Part shown: positions 1 to 11,802 of the stretch, one piece after another
Layout: every line of letters starts with the position of its first letter
How positions within the stretch are numbered: the stretch's first letter is position 1
Assembly (NCBI RefSeq): GCF_001411555.2
Contig: NC_049916.1
Coordinates: 5,022,001-5,086,000, forward strand
From: Juglans regia
Taxonomy: Eukaryota > Streptophyta > Magnoliopsida > Fagales > Juglandaceae
Direction: 5' to 3'
DNA length: 64,000 bases
Program-made: the position numbers and the translations under genes
Notes under the pieces: model-generated
What the model was told of the DNA's origin: nothing
Database searches by the model: none
What the model saw: the letters and a program-made list of their open reading frames with translations, nothing else

Positions 1-296
1 TAATTTCTATTATTGTAAATTATGTTTTGTTATTTTATTTTTTTTATTAAATTTTGTGCCCAAAATGTCCCAAAAACAGGTTCTGGACGAGTTTTGGCCC
101 ATTACATGCGCTTCTGGGCCATTTTGGGACTAGAAGTGTGCTCTAGGCCAATGGCTCATTTATGCGGCCCGGGGCGGGGGAGGGGGGGGGGGGGTGGTTA
201 GCTCCCACACCCTAGTACCTAGGTGGGTTTTGGGGGGAAAACCCTCAACCCCTGCCCATGCGGGGCAGGGACGGGGCTACCCCGCCCCGTAGGGGG
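1..296. repeat. GC-rich dispersed repeat, unclassified
   Basis: There is no coding signal. The segment has a long G run near 180-195 and a stem-capable GC-rich stretch at 225-296, contrasting with the AT-rich surroundings. It abuts the broken end of the gypsy element at about 297, so it probably interrupts that element. A loosely similar 'cccaaaa... gcccatgc... ggggcggg' texture is seen near 63170-63420, which suggests a repeat family, but I could not align the two. Confidence 0.35.
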
Positions 297-930
297 CAAG
301 TAGCATCCTTAACTACTGCAGGGTCAATTAAATTATGGGTGCTGCCTGAGTCATTAAATATGAGTATCCATCAGTCTCCAATCTTCCATTTGACTTTCAT
401 GGTTGTAGGGTTTCCAGAACCAGTGATAGCATGTAAGGAGATTGCAAGTCCCCCTTTCATAGTGGTCAGTTCTAGCAGTTGTTCTTCAAACTCCTTCCCA
501 CTTAAGTCCCCCATCACAACCCTTTCTTCTTCTGAAATATCATAGATCTCCTCAATTAGATACAACTATAGTTTCTAACATTTGTGACCACTAGCTTCAC
601 AATAGTAGAATAGGCTTTTTTCCCTACGATCTTGCATTTGGGTTTGGCTAATTTTCTATACTGGTAGGGTTTGTTTTTGGTTAGGTTTTTGGGTCTCAGT
701 TTGGAAATTTCTGGGCATGGTTGGTTCAGTTGGGTAATGGGAGGTTCCTTTCTGGGTTTTCTTGGTAAGGGTTAAATTTTCTTCTTATATCTTAGCTAGG
801 TTGTAGGTTGAGATAAGGTTTCGAGGGTTGAATATCCTCACAGGGAGACAAATGTCATCTCTGAGGCAAGTCAAAAAATAGCTTAGCTTATAGAGATTTG
901 ACAATCTCCTCTGCCTATTAGATAATGACT
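297..930 (-). pseudogene. gypsy gag C-terminus, zinc knuckle and protease start (broken)
   Basis: Beyond the insertion the minus strand resumes with LSNR, then the LSYFLTCLRDDICLPVR block typical of gag. A decayed zinc knuckle follows (YYCEASGHKC near 600), then the linker EEIYDISEEE and SLHAITGSGNPTTMKVK. The aspartic protease start retains DSGSTHN at about 330-345, with a stop just before it. Homology ends near 297 against unrelated GC-rich sequence. Confidence 0.8.
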
Positions 931-2172
931 AAGAGAATACATGCAGATCAGTTAATTTGCTCTTCTTCCATAAATAGCCTTCCAATAGTTGGGCGCCACG
1001 TATGTATTTTATTTTACTTAGTTTGGGTTTGCCTACACTCGATGAGACCCCATATAGCCATCCCTCACTTCTTCGTCTTCCCCTCCATCCCATTCCCAAA
1101 CGATCTCGACACTCATCCCAAAGGTAACTCGACTAGACGGCGGAACTCGAATCTCGACCCCACACTCATCTCATTGGCAACTCGACCCCCCGGGGAGCTC
1201 GACCCAGAAGGTGGCATGGAGGAAAATCGATTTCCAGAGAAAACCCATTTGAGAAAAATACCCAAATAGAAGACCGACATTATTTTCAGTTGACAATACC
1301 CACATCACCACCACCACTATCATCTTCCATCTTTCCTGACATCATTAAACCCATCTCCAGAAAGATTTTCAACCATCCTCACCAACATTTCTTTATGCAG
1401 CCGTCACCATTAACAAAACCCATTTGCCCCTTTGCTTTGTGCTTTCTCATTGCTCATTTGGTAGATAAACGATGTGCCCAAATTTCCACCTGAGAACTCC
1501 GTAAAAGTCATCGATTTCATGGAGAGGAAGCTGTGGTGGTGTGATGGGATTGTATATGGTGTTGGGAAAGAAGAGGACCAGAAGAGACGCAGCGGAGAAG
1601 TAAAGGTGCACGGCCAAAGCAACAAAAGCGTTATCGGGGCATGGGTAGTGATAGAGTATTTTGTATTTTTCTTCATGGGATTTGCGTCCAAGCTTGAACC
1701 ATAACGCACCGACAACGACACAACCAGTTGCTATCGTATTCTATTTCAAAAGTAGGTTAATAATGGATGACGATGAACTTGAATTACAAAATTGTAAAGA
1801 CATGGATTGTGGGTGGGTGGGTTCTACATGTCATTTCTTTTCTTTTTTTTGTCTTCGTTTCTCCTTCTTTCTTTTTGCGTGTGATTGAGTGAGTAGTTTT
1901 TTTTTTGTGGCCTAAAGGTGGTGGACTGGCGGCAACGGATGCTGGAGGCAGATGTTGGTGGTGGTGCTTTGCTTGGCGACGCACGCGGGCTTAAGATGAA
2001 GACTTCAAGTCATTCATAGATGAAGTGATCTGTTTTTCAGTGTTTTGCAATTCAATCCCGTGCGCATGAGTCTAGCCTGATTATGGTGTAATTTCTGAGA
2101 TGGCGCCCTGTTATTGGAGGGTTGTTACTCTTAGAAAAACAGACAGACCGCTTAGAAGCGGCTCTAAATGAC
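931..2172. mobile_element. 1,242-bp insertion inside gypsy gag, 8-bp target duplication
   Basis: The insert is bounded by the direct repeat taatgact at 923-930 and 2173-2180. Gag homology is continuous when it is ignored. An inverted motif lies near both ends: ccaatagttgggcgcc at 982 and, on the other strand, ccaataacagggcgcc ending at about 2101. No clean terminal inverted repeat starts at the borders. The interior is more GC-rich than the host and holds short open frames on both strands that I do not recognise. An 8-9 bp duplication fits a hAT- or Mutator-type transposition, possibly carrying a captured host fragment. Confidence 0.6.
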
Positions 2173-2710
2173 TAATGACTCAAAGTGGATTTATAGTCCT
2201 TTACAGACCCTGTTTATCTTAACCTCGTTAAGGCCTCCATGCGGTCATCATAATAGCTTGGGCCAAACCTAATGAGTAAAGCCCTTACAAAGTGCTCCCA
2301 ATTCATTATTTGTCTAGTTTCATCCAACTCCTGGAACCAACTAAAGCTTTACCTTCCATATGGAAGGTAGCTAACCTTAATTTGTGTTGTGGTAGTATAT
2401 TGTGGAAAGTGAAGAACTGTTGCACCTTGCACAGCCAACCCATTGGGGTCACCACCATTGAACACAGGAAAATAGAGCCTTACCAAGCGGGTCTGCAGCT
2501 CACCCATCTGCACTTGCTGAAGATCTTGTTGTCCCATTGGCTTAGAGGATGCTTCAGCCTATTCCTGGTTTTTCAACTGCATTGTTAGAATCATTATCTG
2601 TCTCATCAGAGCTAGCATCTCATTCTCCAGCTCTTGAACTATGACTTAGAGGTATTCTTCAAGGAATTGAAGTCCTCCTACAGCTGAGAAAACCTAGTTC
2701 CTTCAGCCAT
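2080..2710 (-). pseudogene. gypsy gag, N-terminal half (broken)
   Basis: The start Met at 2710 is followed by AEGTRFSQL and then an in-frame stop. The conserved block FPVFNGGDPNG and the FHMEGKALV motif follow, with one frameshift near 2340. NWEHFVRALLIRFGPSYYDD and TGSVKDYKSTL then lead to about 2180, where an insertion interrupts the gene. These residues match the retrotransposon gag domain of Ty3/gypsy elements. Gag would form the intracellular particle; the stops make this copy non-functional. Confidence 0.8.
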
Positions 2711-2743
2711 CAACATGTTTTTGTATGAAGGGGATAGGAGTAT

Positions 2744-2754
2744 CTTTGATACCA
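2744..2754 (-). promoter_or_regulatory. Primer-binding site (initiator tRNA-Met type)
   Basis: On the minus strand this reads TGGTATCAAAG, one mismatch from the TGGTATCAGAG complement of the plant initiator tRNA-Met 3' end. It sits four bases inside the LTR boundary and about 35 bases before the gag start, as expected for reverse-transcription priming. Confidence 0.7.
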
Positions 2755-2758
2755 TATT

Positions 2759-3201
2759 TGTAACACTCTTTCGAGTATTTGAGCTTATACACTCACTTAG
2801 AGGAGGAACATCCTCTCGGGAAGGAGAAGTTGTAGAAAAGTTATGCATTCATCAATGATTTCCTTCAAACAGAATTACAAAGTATATGAATAAACTCTGC
2901 AATTCTGTAGGAATATTCTCACACAATACTGATCTAACACCTCAGTATAACATAATACAATACAAAAGATATAACATGTGCATAATAGATAAATACTAGA
3001 TGGACTCCTATTGGACGGGGCCAAGGCCCATCTCTTATTTTAACCTAAGTAACACTTCATCTTCAGCTCTTCACCTAAGCCCAACTTCCACTTCAAGCCT
3101 AGACCCACTTGACATAAGTGTATGACCCTAGTCCATGTAACCCACAATGCTTCCCTCCACATTCCCCATTTTCTCTTCAATTCCTAGGGTTGCTCGTGAC
3201 A
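2759..3201 (-). repeat. 5' LTR of the gypsy element
   Basis: The 443-bp segment begins tgtaac and ends gtgaca on the plus strand, giving the TG...CA ends expected of an LTR. It lies immediately upstream, in the minus sense, of the primer-binding site. No second LTR is present, so identity between LTRs cannot be used to date it. Confidence 0.65.
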
Positions 3202-4489
3202 AAAACCCTGAAATACCATATACGACAATTATTTTGACTTGATAGCCACATTTTTTATTCAAAAGGAAATTGTAGAAAAGTAATTAAAATACTGCTATCG
3301 TGGATATCTCATTAGAGATATTCTATTATTTAATACCTAATTTAGGTTCATAACACTCACTACTCTGGTCAAAATGGATTTGGTGACAGAGACACTGTTA
3401 ACATCCTTTAACGATGGAATTGCTTTGTCTTAACTCCCTTGTTAGATGAATTTGGATTCCTTGGAGTTTGGATGGGTTTAGATTCTCGAGTTCTTAATCA
3501 AACTCTAAGTTCTAGAGTAGAAGAGAAATAGACACAAAATGAATCTCATAATATGTATTGAACATTTAATATTGTTCAATAGATTCACTCAAACAATTAT
3601 AGATAATGTGGGATTCACTTTGAATTAGGGGTGTAAGAATTTTGGTACGAACTAATTGGTCCAAATCAAGAAATTTGGAAAATTCGAGTCTAGTCAAGGT
3701 GAAAAGATTTTACCTCAGACTAGACTTGACCGACCGAATTTACTGTATATATTTTTAAATAACTTTTATATGACATTTCATAACTTTTTAAATTATTTAT
3801 ATATATTAAAAGCAAGTAATTATGTATTTTTCTTTTAATCTAATTATTCATGCTTAGATTATATAAATTATTAAATGTTAAGAATTATAAGATGGGGTAT
3901 TAACTATTAGAGCACTGACATCTGGCTCCCTATACGTTCTTCTTCTCTAAATTTTGAGATGCGATTTGGGGGAAACTTGCATTTTGTCCTACTATCTGAT
4001 TCCTTATTTTAGGGTTGATGTTTATGCTTGCTACGATTGTTGGAACCATTGTACATCCCCTTTCCCATTTTTAATTATTTTCCCCTGTCCCTTTCTCTCT
4101 TCCCCTCCCGTGTCTTTGATGCCCCTTGCGCCCTAGTTGTTATCGGCTTTTTCTAGCACTCGTCCATCGATGGCAGCCCCTCCGACATTTTTCACGATAG
4201 GTAAAATTCTCATCTCACAAATTCACACAAAAACCTCACAATAATCATTTCAACTCTCACAAACTCACATACACAGTCTCTATCTCTCATACCGTACGTC
4301 AGCTCTGAGAGAAATTTAATGCTCGATTTCATTTGTTCTCTACCATTTTGGGTCTCTGTAACTCCATTGTTGAATGTTAAGGTAGATCTCAAAAACCCTA
4401 GCCCACTAGACCAAAATGGTTTTTGTGTATGCTTCTCTAAGGTTTCTATAATGGTGATTTTTGTACATGTTTTGGAAAAAAAACTGTAA
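3202..4489. other. Intergenic; possible hAT end and a leader-like segment
   Basis: No gene is recognised. A sequence taggggtgtaag at about 3625 resembles a hAT terminus, but I found no matching second end. The stretch 4190-4400 is CT-rich and looks like a plant 5' leader, but no supported exon follows. Confidence 0.3.
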
Positions 4490-5000
4490 AATTAGTTACC
4501 AACCCATCACGAAATGTTATTTGTTTGATTTCTATTTTGTGAAATTGATGTGTTCTACTATTCAATCTGGCTTTGTCACTTCAGTGTGCTAGGAATTTGA
4601 CATGCTACTTTGTTTCACTGTTAGTGAGCATTCCAACAACCTCCATTGCTTGTTTGATTTCTATTTCGTGAAATTTGTTTCGGTGAGCATTCAATCTAGC
4701 TTTGTCATTTCAATGTGCCTGGAATTTGACATAGCAGATGCTTTGTTTCACTGTCAGTGACCAACCCATACAAATTCATTGCTTCCTTTCTTTTCTGTTT
4801 TGTGAAATTTATATAATTTATTGAATCTAGCTTGCCATTTGATTTTTATGAAGAATTTCATATACAACTCTAATGTGCTTTGTTTCACTGTCAGTTACCT
4901 TGCCATTGACATTGTACTACTTGTTTGATTACTGCTTTGTGTAATTGATGTGTAATTTATTCAATCTAGATTGTCATTTCACTCTATGTGTAATTTAAGA
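4490..5000. repeat. Degenerate tandem repeat, ~130-bp unit, about four copies
   Basis: The phrase ttgtttgatttctattt recurs at about 4521, 4650, 4783 and 4921 (spacing 129-138). Each is followed by a version of 'gaatctagctttgtcatttca...gaatttgacat...tttgtttcactgtcagt'. Copies are clearly diverged. Confidence 0.6.
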
Positions 5001-6560
5001 TGCTGATCTAGTAGTTAAAATCAATGAGTTTATCGTTTTCGAAGAATTGCTTGTGAACTTCATGTTTTGTGTACTTTCTTGGATTTATTCAATCTAGCTC
5101 TACATGTATGATTCTATCAAGATTTTCATATGCTAATGTGCTTGGATTTTCACATGAAAGTGTTTTCTATTTGGATAAATGTTCTGTAATATATTCAAGT
5201 GAGGTTGCCATTTTTTTCTATGTTTGGTAAGTTTTTCTATTTTTAGAGTTAAAAATCGTAACTTTTGTGAATTGTGAACTTTGGTAACTTTTTCTAAATT
5301 CAATAAGGAAACAATATGATCTAAAATTTTACTTATATATGCTTCTTTTTTTCTGTTTGGGCAAGTTGACACTTCGTTTGACTCTTCTATTGTTGTGTTG
5401 ATTGGCTTCACCAGATGTTGGCTTTCTGGTTCTTGTTATTGATTCCTTATTTGTTTTTTCTCATTGTCGTTGCTTTGTTCTTTGCAGCTTTAATTATTGA
5501 CTTAGTAGAGGCTGTCATTGGGGCTATATGTGTAATTAGGTTGTGATGATGGTTAGGCTGTAATTAGGCTGTGATGATGGTTAAGTTAAATATGATAAAT
5601 GTGTAAAATCATAACTTCTGTGTATGGGTAAGCTCGATATGGCAGGGTAACCCGGATGATCATTTTTTGTGAAAGTTTCACAAAGACAACCGTTTTGCAG
5701 CCATTCGAGCTTGTGTTATGTGCTTACCTATACCTGGAAAAAAAAAAAAAAACCATTCTGAGCTTCCTCCCAAAATTTCTTTTCCATTGTTCTGTAATTT
5801 CAACTGTTCTGTTGTAATTTAGGCATACAGTTTAGTTCTGTTGGTTGGATTACTTTGCCATTTTTGTTGGTCTGCTATTTAGTTCTGTTGGATGGATTAC
5901 TTTCATCTCTTTGTTATTCAGTTGTGTTTAAACTTGAAAGCTTGTTTTTTTCATTCTTATACTGTGATTTATCCATGTTGTTTCAACCTAAAGTCTTGAT
6001 TACTTTTATAAGCCCCCGAGTTGTGAAGTTTTTTGCTTGGTTGGATTATTTACTTTGAAATATCACAGCTGTGATATATCTATGTTGTGATATTTCATCT
6101 GGCTTAACAATTTAGTGATGTGATTACTTTAGTATTATTGTTGTTCAGTTGTGATTGGGCTGTGATATTCAAATTTTTTTCCTTTTATTAGTTTCTTATT
6201 TCACTAGTTTTGATGTGAGATATCTATGTTAAACATCATTTCATCTTCTTCAAACCTAAAAGCTTCTTATAGTTGGTTGTTCTTCAATTGTGTTTAAAAA
6301 TCGTAGCTTGTTATTTTCAAAGTTATCCTATGAATTTGAAAATGTTGTTTCAACCTAAAATCTTCATTATCTTTACATGCCCCCCAATTATGAAGTTCTT
6401 TGCTTGGTTGGAGTATTTACTTCTTTGACTTGTTGTCCTGAGATACCATCCATGTTTTGTAATATTTCATCCTACTTAACAATATAGATCAAGGTTATTC
6501 AGCTGTTTAGACATGCTAGGAAAAGGTTGTTCCCCAAGTTAGTTCAAGGAGTATTACCTC
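5000..6560. other. Intergenic AT-rich region with an internal duplication
   Basis: No gene is recognised. Two diverged direct copies occur at about 5979-6130 and 6349-6485. They share 'tttcaacctaaa.tctt...ttac...agccccc.a.tt.tgaagtt.tttgcttggttgga.tatttact' and a following 'gatatttcatc...cttaacaat'. This looks like an old local duplication. Confidence 0.45.
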
Positions 6561-7273
6561 CTCTCTTATAACAATAGAAGGTTATAATATTAGTAATTCA
6601 TACTCGAGCCAGTTTGGATATCTAGCTCGATTGAACCCTCAAAAACTTCAGCCTCCTGGATTTTGGCCGTTACTTAGTTTGTTTGATATTTTGGACTGAT
6701 TTTCCACGTGAATCCAAACATGCGTGCAGTTCCTCATGTTCCCATGCATGCAAGTTAGGGTTATAATTATAAAAAAATCTATATACAATCACTTTTACAT
6801 ATTTTTTATACATTCTGATGTTGTACGTGATTATGCAAAAAAAATATGCAAACGTGACTGTATAAAGCATAATTCTATAATTATAATATCCTGGCATGAT
6901 TTTCAATATTTCTTGTGAAATCTTCCTTTATTTTTTAAAAAAAAAAAAGAAAAAGAAAATCTTTAGTGTTCACCTATAAAACATTCGTTATAATTAACTA
7001 AAGTACTACCCATTGATCATCCGACCATGCATTGATTAGGATTGAGCTTTCAATTAAAGAAAAATATAAACTGCGCGCATGGGTTTGGGATTTCACTTTA
7101 TTTATTTTTTTCAGGGTGGATTAGGTTTCATTTTATGTCACTGAAACAAGCATAATTAAAGCTGTCACGTTGAATCTCAATGTTTCAGCTGCAATTTTTT
7201 TAAAGAGGTTCTTCCAGTAATAGTTAATCATATAATTTTTGGTGATGCATATGTAAAATACCATTACATGCAC

Positions 7274-7304
<31 letters not shown>

Positions 7305-7617
7305 GTTGGTGATGTGGATAACCTAACGGAGAAGGTTAGCCAATTAATGTAAGCCAAGTAATAATTGGTGAACTGACTTGCTATGTGCAACCTCTTTGCA
7401 TTAAATTACTAGACACATCATCATATATATGCTGAGAGAGTGTGAACTAATTTGGGGCATCATGGGTTAGGCAAGTTGCATCAAAGGTGGGGCCCTCCCT
7501 CTCCATCCTATCCTCTATGGCCCTAGATGATGTAGAGTTTCTATGGTGGAGCAAGTGGACCATAAATAAGAGAAGGAGATAGAACAAAATACGGTTGCTA
7601 GATAGCTCAAAAATCCA
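6561..7617. other. Intergenic, fold-back MITE half and TA microsatellite
   Basis: Positions 6770-6860 resemble one arm of the fold-back element at 8435-8585 ('acaatcacttttacatattttttatacattct'). A (TA)n run occupies about 7277-7304. Nothing coding is recognised. Confidence 0.35.
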
Positions 7618-7620
7618 TAA

Positions 7621-8191
7621 GAGCATTAGCATTGATCTATGCATATGCATATGCAAAGTCATATTTGTATAATATGACCTTAAAGTTTTTCATATTGGCT
7701 TATGCATATCCAAATATTTAGCTACTTATGAATAGTGCTTATCCAAATTTGGATAACCACTATTCACCCTACAAATCATATTTAAATAATTATTTCTCTC
7801 TCCTCCCACTCTCTCTCACACAATCCTTTAATTTTCTCCCTCTTTCAACAACAAAACAAACATTCACTTGCACATTCACTTTATTATTATAATATATTAT
7901 ATATATTTTTTTCATTTTATTATATTTTTAATATATTATTATTAAAAAATTATATTTTTTATTATTACATTTGTATTATTAATGTCAAATGTATGTAATG
8001 AATGTTAATTGTAAAATATATATAAAAAATTGATTTTAGCAAAAAAGTAATAATAATAAAATAATAATATTTTATTATTATTTTGTCTCAAATATGCATA
8101 AACCAATGTGGAAATTTTACTTGAATGGCAAAGTAGATATGTAAAAGAGGTAATTTTACATATGCATATGCATAAACCAATGCTAATGCTC
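7621..8191. mobile_element. 571-bp MITE with ~40-bp terminal inverted repeats
   Basis: The left end gagcattagcattgatcta and the inverse of the right end (gagcattagcattggttta) match over about 40 bp, including a shared atgcatatgcatatg. The element is flanked by taa at 7618-7620 and 8192-8194, a 3-bp duplication typical of PIF/Harbinger-related MITEs. The interior is AT-rich with no coding capacity. A diverged relative surrounds the hAT insertion at 48.3-49.4 kb. Confidence 0.8.
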
Positions 8192-8198
8192 TAAGATG

Positions 8199-8213
<15 letters not shown>

Positions 8214-8246
<33 letters not shown>
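8214..8246. repeat. (CA)n(TA)n microsatellite
   Basis: Alternating ca then ta dinucleotides abut the next MITE. Confidence 0.9.
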
Positions 8247-8250
<4 letters not shown>

Positions 8251-8418
8251 AATGATATTTATAATTGTGAGTGTGTAAGTGATGTGTAGTCGCTTTGAAA
8301 AATAAATAAATAAATATGGGATCCACATGAAAAGAAATTAATTTTTTAATAGTGGATCACACTCTTTTTCAAAACGACTGCACATTTACGCATTCCACGA
8401 CTGTATGTAGTATTACTA
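8247..8418. mobile_element. Small MITE with long inverted repeats, inserted in TA repeat
   Basis: The left arm 'gtgtaagtgatgtgtagtcg' pairs with the inverse of the right arm around 'cgactgcacatttacgcatt'; the match spans roughly 50 bp per side. Both outer flanks are (TA)n, so the target duplication cannot be resolved. The left arm resembles 44165-44220. Confidence 0.65.
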
Positions 8419-8434
8419 TATATATATATAATTA

Positions 8435-8587
8435 TGTTATATACAGTCATTTTTACATATTTTTTCTGTATTCTACTAATGTGATTGATTAAAATAGTTG
8501 TTTTATATTAAAAAAAAAAGTGACGCAACTAATCACATTAATAAAATGTATAAAAAATACATAAAAGTAACTGCACATAAAATTATA
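8435..8587. mobile_element. Fold-back MITE, ~150 bp
   Basis: The arms 'acagtcatttttacatattttttctgtattctac...aatgtgatt' and 'aatcacatt...gtataaaaaatacataaaagtaactgcac' are imperfect inverse complements around a short A-rich loop. TA repeats flank both sides. Confidence 0.65.
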
Positions 8588-9349
8588 TATATATATATAT
8601 ATATGTCAGGGTAATGCTGAGGATCCCACGATATATAGTGATTGATGGGTACATAAAAATATTGTATTTGGCTATAAGCTAAGGATAGGGATCGAGAAGC
8701 AACTTGGCCTCATGTTTGGACTTATAAGTATTAACTAATCTCTGATCTATAAGCAACCAGTATTTTTTGTGTTTCATGGATCGGTTATTTAATTGAGGCA
8801 GTGCTGATCTTTAGATTAATCTTGACATGATTTATATTCTAATAAACATTCATTAATTGGTATGACAAGGAATTTAATTGCAATCTACACAAATTAATAT
8901 CAGGAATCTGATAACATAAATGAATGCAAGATCAGTACTACTAAAATTGACTTTGATCATTTGAATATCATGGAGATATATTGTCAAAACTAAGTGATCA
9001 TGTCATAAGATATTCAATTTTTTTAATGTTGGCAATATTAATAAATTAATAAGTTAATTCGAGTTTCCATATATATATTGAAAGTAATTATAAGTTTCCC
9101 ATTAAAAATAATAAAATAATTATTTTAATGTTTCTTCATTTCTTTCTTCTATATATAAGATAGAAATATAAAATTTTTTTTATAATATTCATTGAGTATT
9201 GATCATGCCTTCTAGAAAATCGGTTCAATATTAATATTCTGAAGGGTAACATTTATATTAAAATAGATAATTAATGTTTTGTACTTAATAGATATTATCC
9301 ATTTGAAGTGAATTTAGGATACTTATATTTTTGCTCCATCTGTCTATCC
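8588..9349. other. AT-rich intergenic sequence
   Basis: I see no open frame of note, no gene homology and no clear transposon ends. Confidence 0.3.
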
Positions 9350-9675
9350 AGCTTCGTTTGGTTACTTGAGTTCAGTTTAATTTTAAGTTGAGTCTAATAT
9401 CCAAATACTCAACTCTCAAATTACTAAATTCATCCCAATTCAAAACATTTATATATATGGGACCCACAACCTTTTTCAACTTAAAATATTTTTATACGTG
9501 GGAACCATAACCTTTTTCAATTTTTCATAAAAAAGTATTAAACTCATCTTAACATCTAAATACACTTGAAACTCAGTTTAGATGTGTCCCACATAATTCT
9601 CTTTACTACTCAACTCATTATTATTCATAAAGAATTCAACTTAACTGAGTTCAGTTCAACATCTAAACATAGCTT
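9350..9675. mobile_element. Tourist-like MITE (gttcagtt subfamily)
   Basis: The left end 'cgtttggttacttgagttcag' and the inverse of the right end 'gtttagatgttgaactgaac' form imperfect inverted repeats. Internal 'ccaaatactcaactctcaaa' type motifs recur. No coding capacity. Confidence 0.5.
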
Positions 9676-10551
9676 AATCTCACTCTAAAGTCTCTAGAAT
9701 TCGTGAAAGAAATTTTTTCTTTTTTTTTAAAGAATTGAAATTTAGAAAATATATATAATAAAAAAAGTTGTATATATTGATGCGGCATTATTTTTCATTA
9801 ACTCTCTAACATTTTTTTTTACAAAAATGTTTTATATACCAAATATAGCTTAACTATTATATATATAATACTATATTACTCTTAAAATTAGAGTTCAAAA
9901 TACACAAATTTTCATTCTTATTGCATAAATATAATGAATTTTGTTGTACATTAATTATTATTTACTCTCATATATTCTATAGTTGATAATTTTTTTTTAT
10001 AAGATATGGAATGTAAAATAAATATAAATGATTACAATTCACACCATTAAAATTGAATCAAATCGATGCCCCCTTGTCGTTTTGCCACACCAACTACCAA
10101 CAAAAACCTAATACATTATACATATTAATCCATTTTTTATTTTTTATTTTTGTTAGTTTTCCATTTTTTAGTGATTAAAAAGTGTTTATTTTCAACAAAA
10201 TACGGCGCGAAAGATGCGTTTTGATGCACAACAAAATGGACGGCTGAGAGCAGCCAAAAGGACAATTATTTGGGGGTGCAAATTGCAATGGACCATGGTT
10301 ATCGTTTGCCGGTATTACCGGTAGAATTCTCAGAATAATATAAAGTACACGTCACATCATCCGGAACTTCTCATTTACTGCAACAAAAAAAGTCCGTGTG
10401 ACTTCACCTGTACTCTTTTTTAATAATATTAATAAAAAGATTCTATTCAACAACATTTTTTTATCGAAAAAAATAATAATAAAAACAGCATATATATTTT
10501 TTTATGTATTATGGGAGATAAGAATAAATTTGTATTAATGTATATTATTTG
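9676..10551. other. AT-rich intergenic sequence
   Basis: Nothing coding is recognised. A less AT-rich patch at 10200-10400 has no identifiable gene. Confidence 0.3.
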
Positions 10552-10772
10552 AGGGCTTGTTTGTATATAATGAGAAGAGATAAGATGATATGAGATGATT
10601 TACAATGAGTTGAATAAAATATTATTAAATAATATTTTTTAATATTATTATTATTTTAAGATTTTAAAAAATTGAATTGTTTATTATATTTTGTATAAAA
10701 ATTTAAAAAAATTATAATGATATGATGAGATGAGATGTGTTGAAAGTATTTATATATCCAAACAAGACCTGA
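10552..10772. mobile_element. Tourist-like MITE (atgagatgagatg family)
   Basis: It starts 'gggcttgtttgtatata' and ends 'atatccaaacaagacctg', which are imperfect inverse complements. The internal 'gttgaataaaatatt', 'aaattgaattgtttatt' and 'gatgagatgagatg' blocks define the family that recurs through this window. Confidence 0.7.
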
Positions 10773-11802
10773 AAGGATAAAAATTATTATCATAGGAAAA
10801 AAAAATGTTGGTTTGATCTCATCGTCTTTTTAATTAACACAATACCTTGAATTATTTGTTGAAGATTTTAAATACCTTAATGCTATAAATTTAGGAATTT
10901 ATATATTGTTTTAGAAATAATGTGATAATTATAAAAAAAATAATGAAAAATAACTTATGTTAATTTTTCACCCAATCAATGGTGGTTAAAGACATCCATT
11001 CATGTGATAATTGTCACATAGAATTCTTATAATTAACAAAAATGTTTTCGCTTTTAAATAATAAAAAAGATAACAATATGATCATGTGATATATAGTACA
11101 GTTCGATTACATAAAAGGTGGTCAATTTTAAATCATCAATTGATATTTATGTTAATTTCTTCAACAATATCTTCTACTGATCGATCAGTTAATTATATAA
11201 TTAACTGATGATCATATATGATGAATATATGTTTTTCCTCACACTTATATATAACTATTAACTAATGGGTGCAATATCGATCTTAATTTATATCCGCAAA
11301 TAAAAAATGCTTTATCTATGATAACATTGCGAGATCATATTAGTTAATGTATACGGATCACAGAAGAGCAAACCTTCCTAGCTAAGAGATCAGAATGCTA
11401 TTCCAATTAATATCAAACACCTATAATATTTGTCGTTTTATTTATTGATTTTCACAATACAATTCGCACTACAAACATGTATGTATATATATGTTTAATA
11501 TGGGACACCATCTATATTCCTTGCTATATATGTATGCATGGTTTCCATATCATCCACAACATTTAATTTATAGCTATGCATACAACATAGATCGGATATG
11601 ACTTGTAACACCGGCCTCCATGGACAAATTAAGGCTCAGATGTTATAACTTTGTGACATGTATATATATATATATATATATCACACACACATATAAGACA
11701 CTGATTTTAAGAATATGTAATAAGGTTGCCACCTAAGGCTAAAAGCAGTGGCATTGTGATGTTTTTGCCTATACTAATTGTTAAGTAAAAGACAACTATT
11801 TC
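10773..11802. other. AT-rich sequence downstream of the PLATZ gene
   Basis: No gene is recognised. A TA run lies at about 11662-11682. The part nearest 11802 should hold the PLATZ 3' UTR and polyadenylation site; I could not place the site with confidence. Confidence 0.3.

Larger units (their letters stand above)
297..3201 (-). mobile_element. Ty3/gypsy LTR retrotransposon, 5' part only, decayed
   Basis: Read on the minus strand this is the 5' third of a Ty3/gypsy element: LTR (3201-2759), primer-binding site (2754-2744), gag from about 2710, a zinc-knuckle remnant near 600 and the start of the protease (DSGSTHN, about 330) where the element stops at about 297. Gag residues typical of the family include FNGGDPNGW, FHMEGKALV, RFGPSYYDD and EALTRL. 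The frame is broken by several stops and frameshifts. Reverse transcriptase, RNase H, integrase and the 3' LTR are absent from the window. Gag is split at 931-2172 by another insertion. The element is dead. Confidence 0.85.

Noticed and set aside
1410..1721. 103-codon open frame on the minus strand inside the gag insertion
   Set aside because: No recognisable family, opposing open frames on the plus strand, and no splice or start context; kept only as part of the insertion.
7933..8080. Promoter or matrix-attachment region from extreme AT content
   Set aside because: It lies inside the MITE at 7621-8191, which explains the composition.
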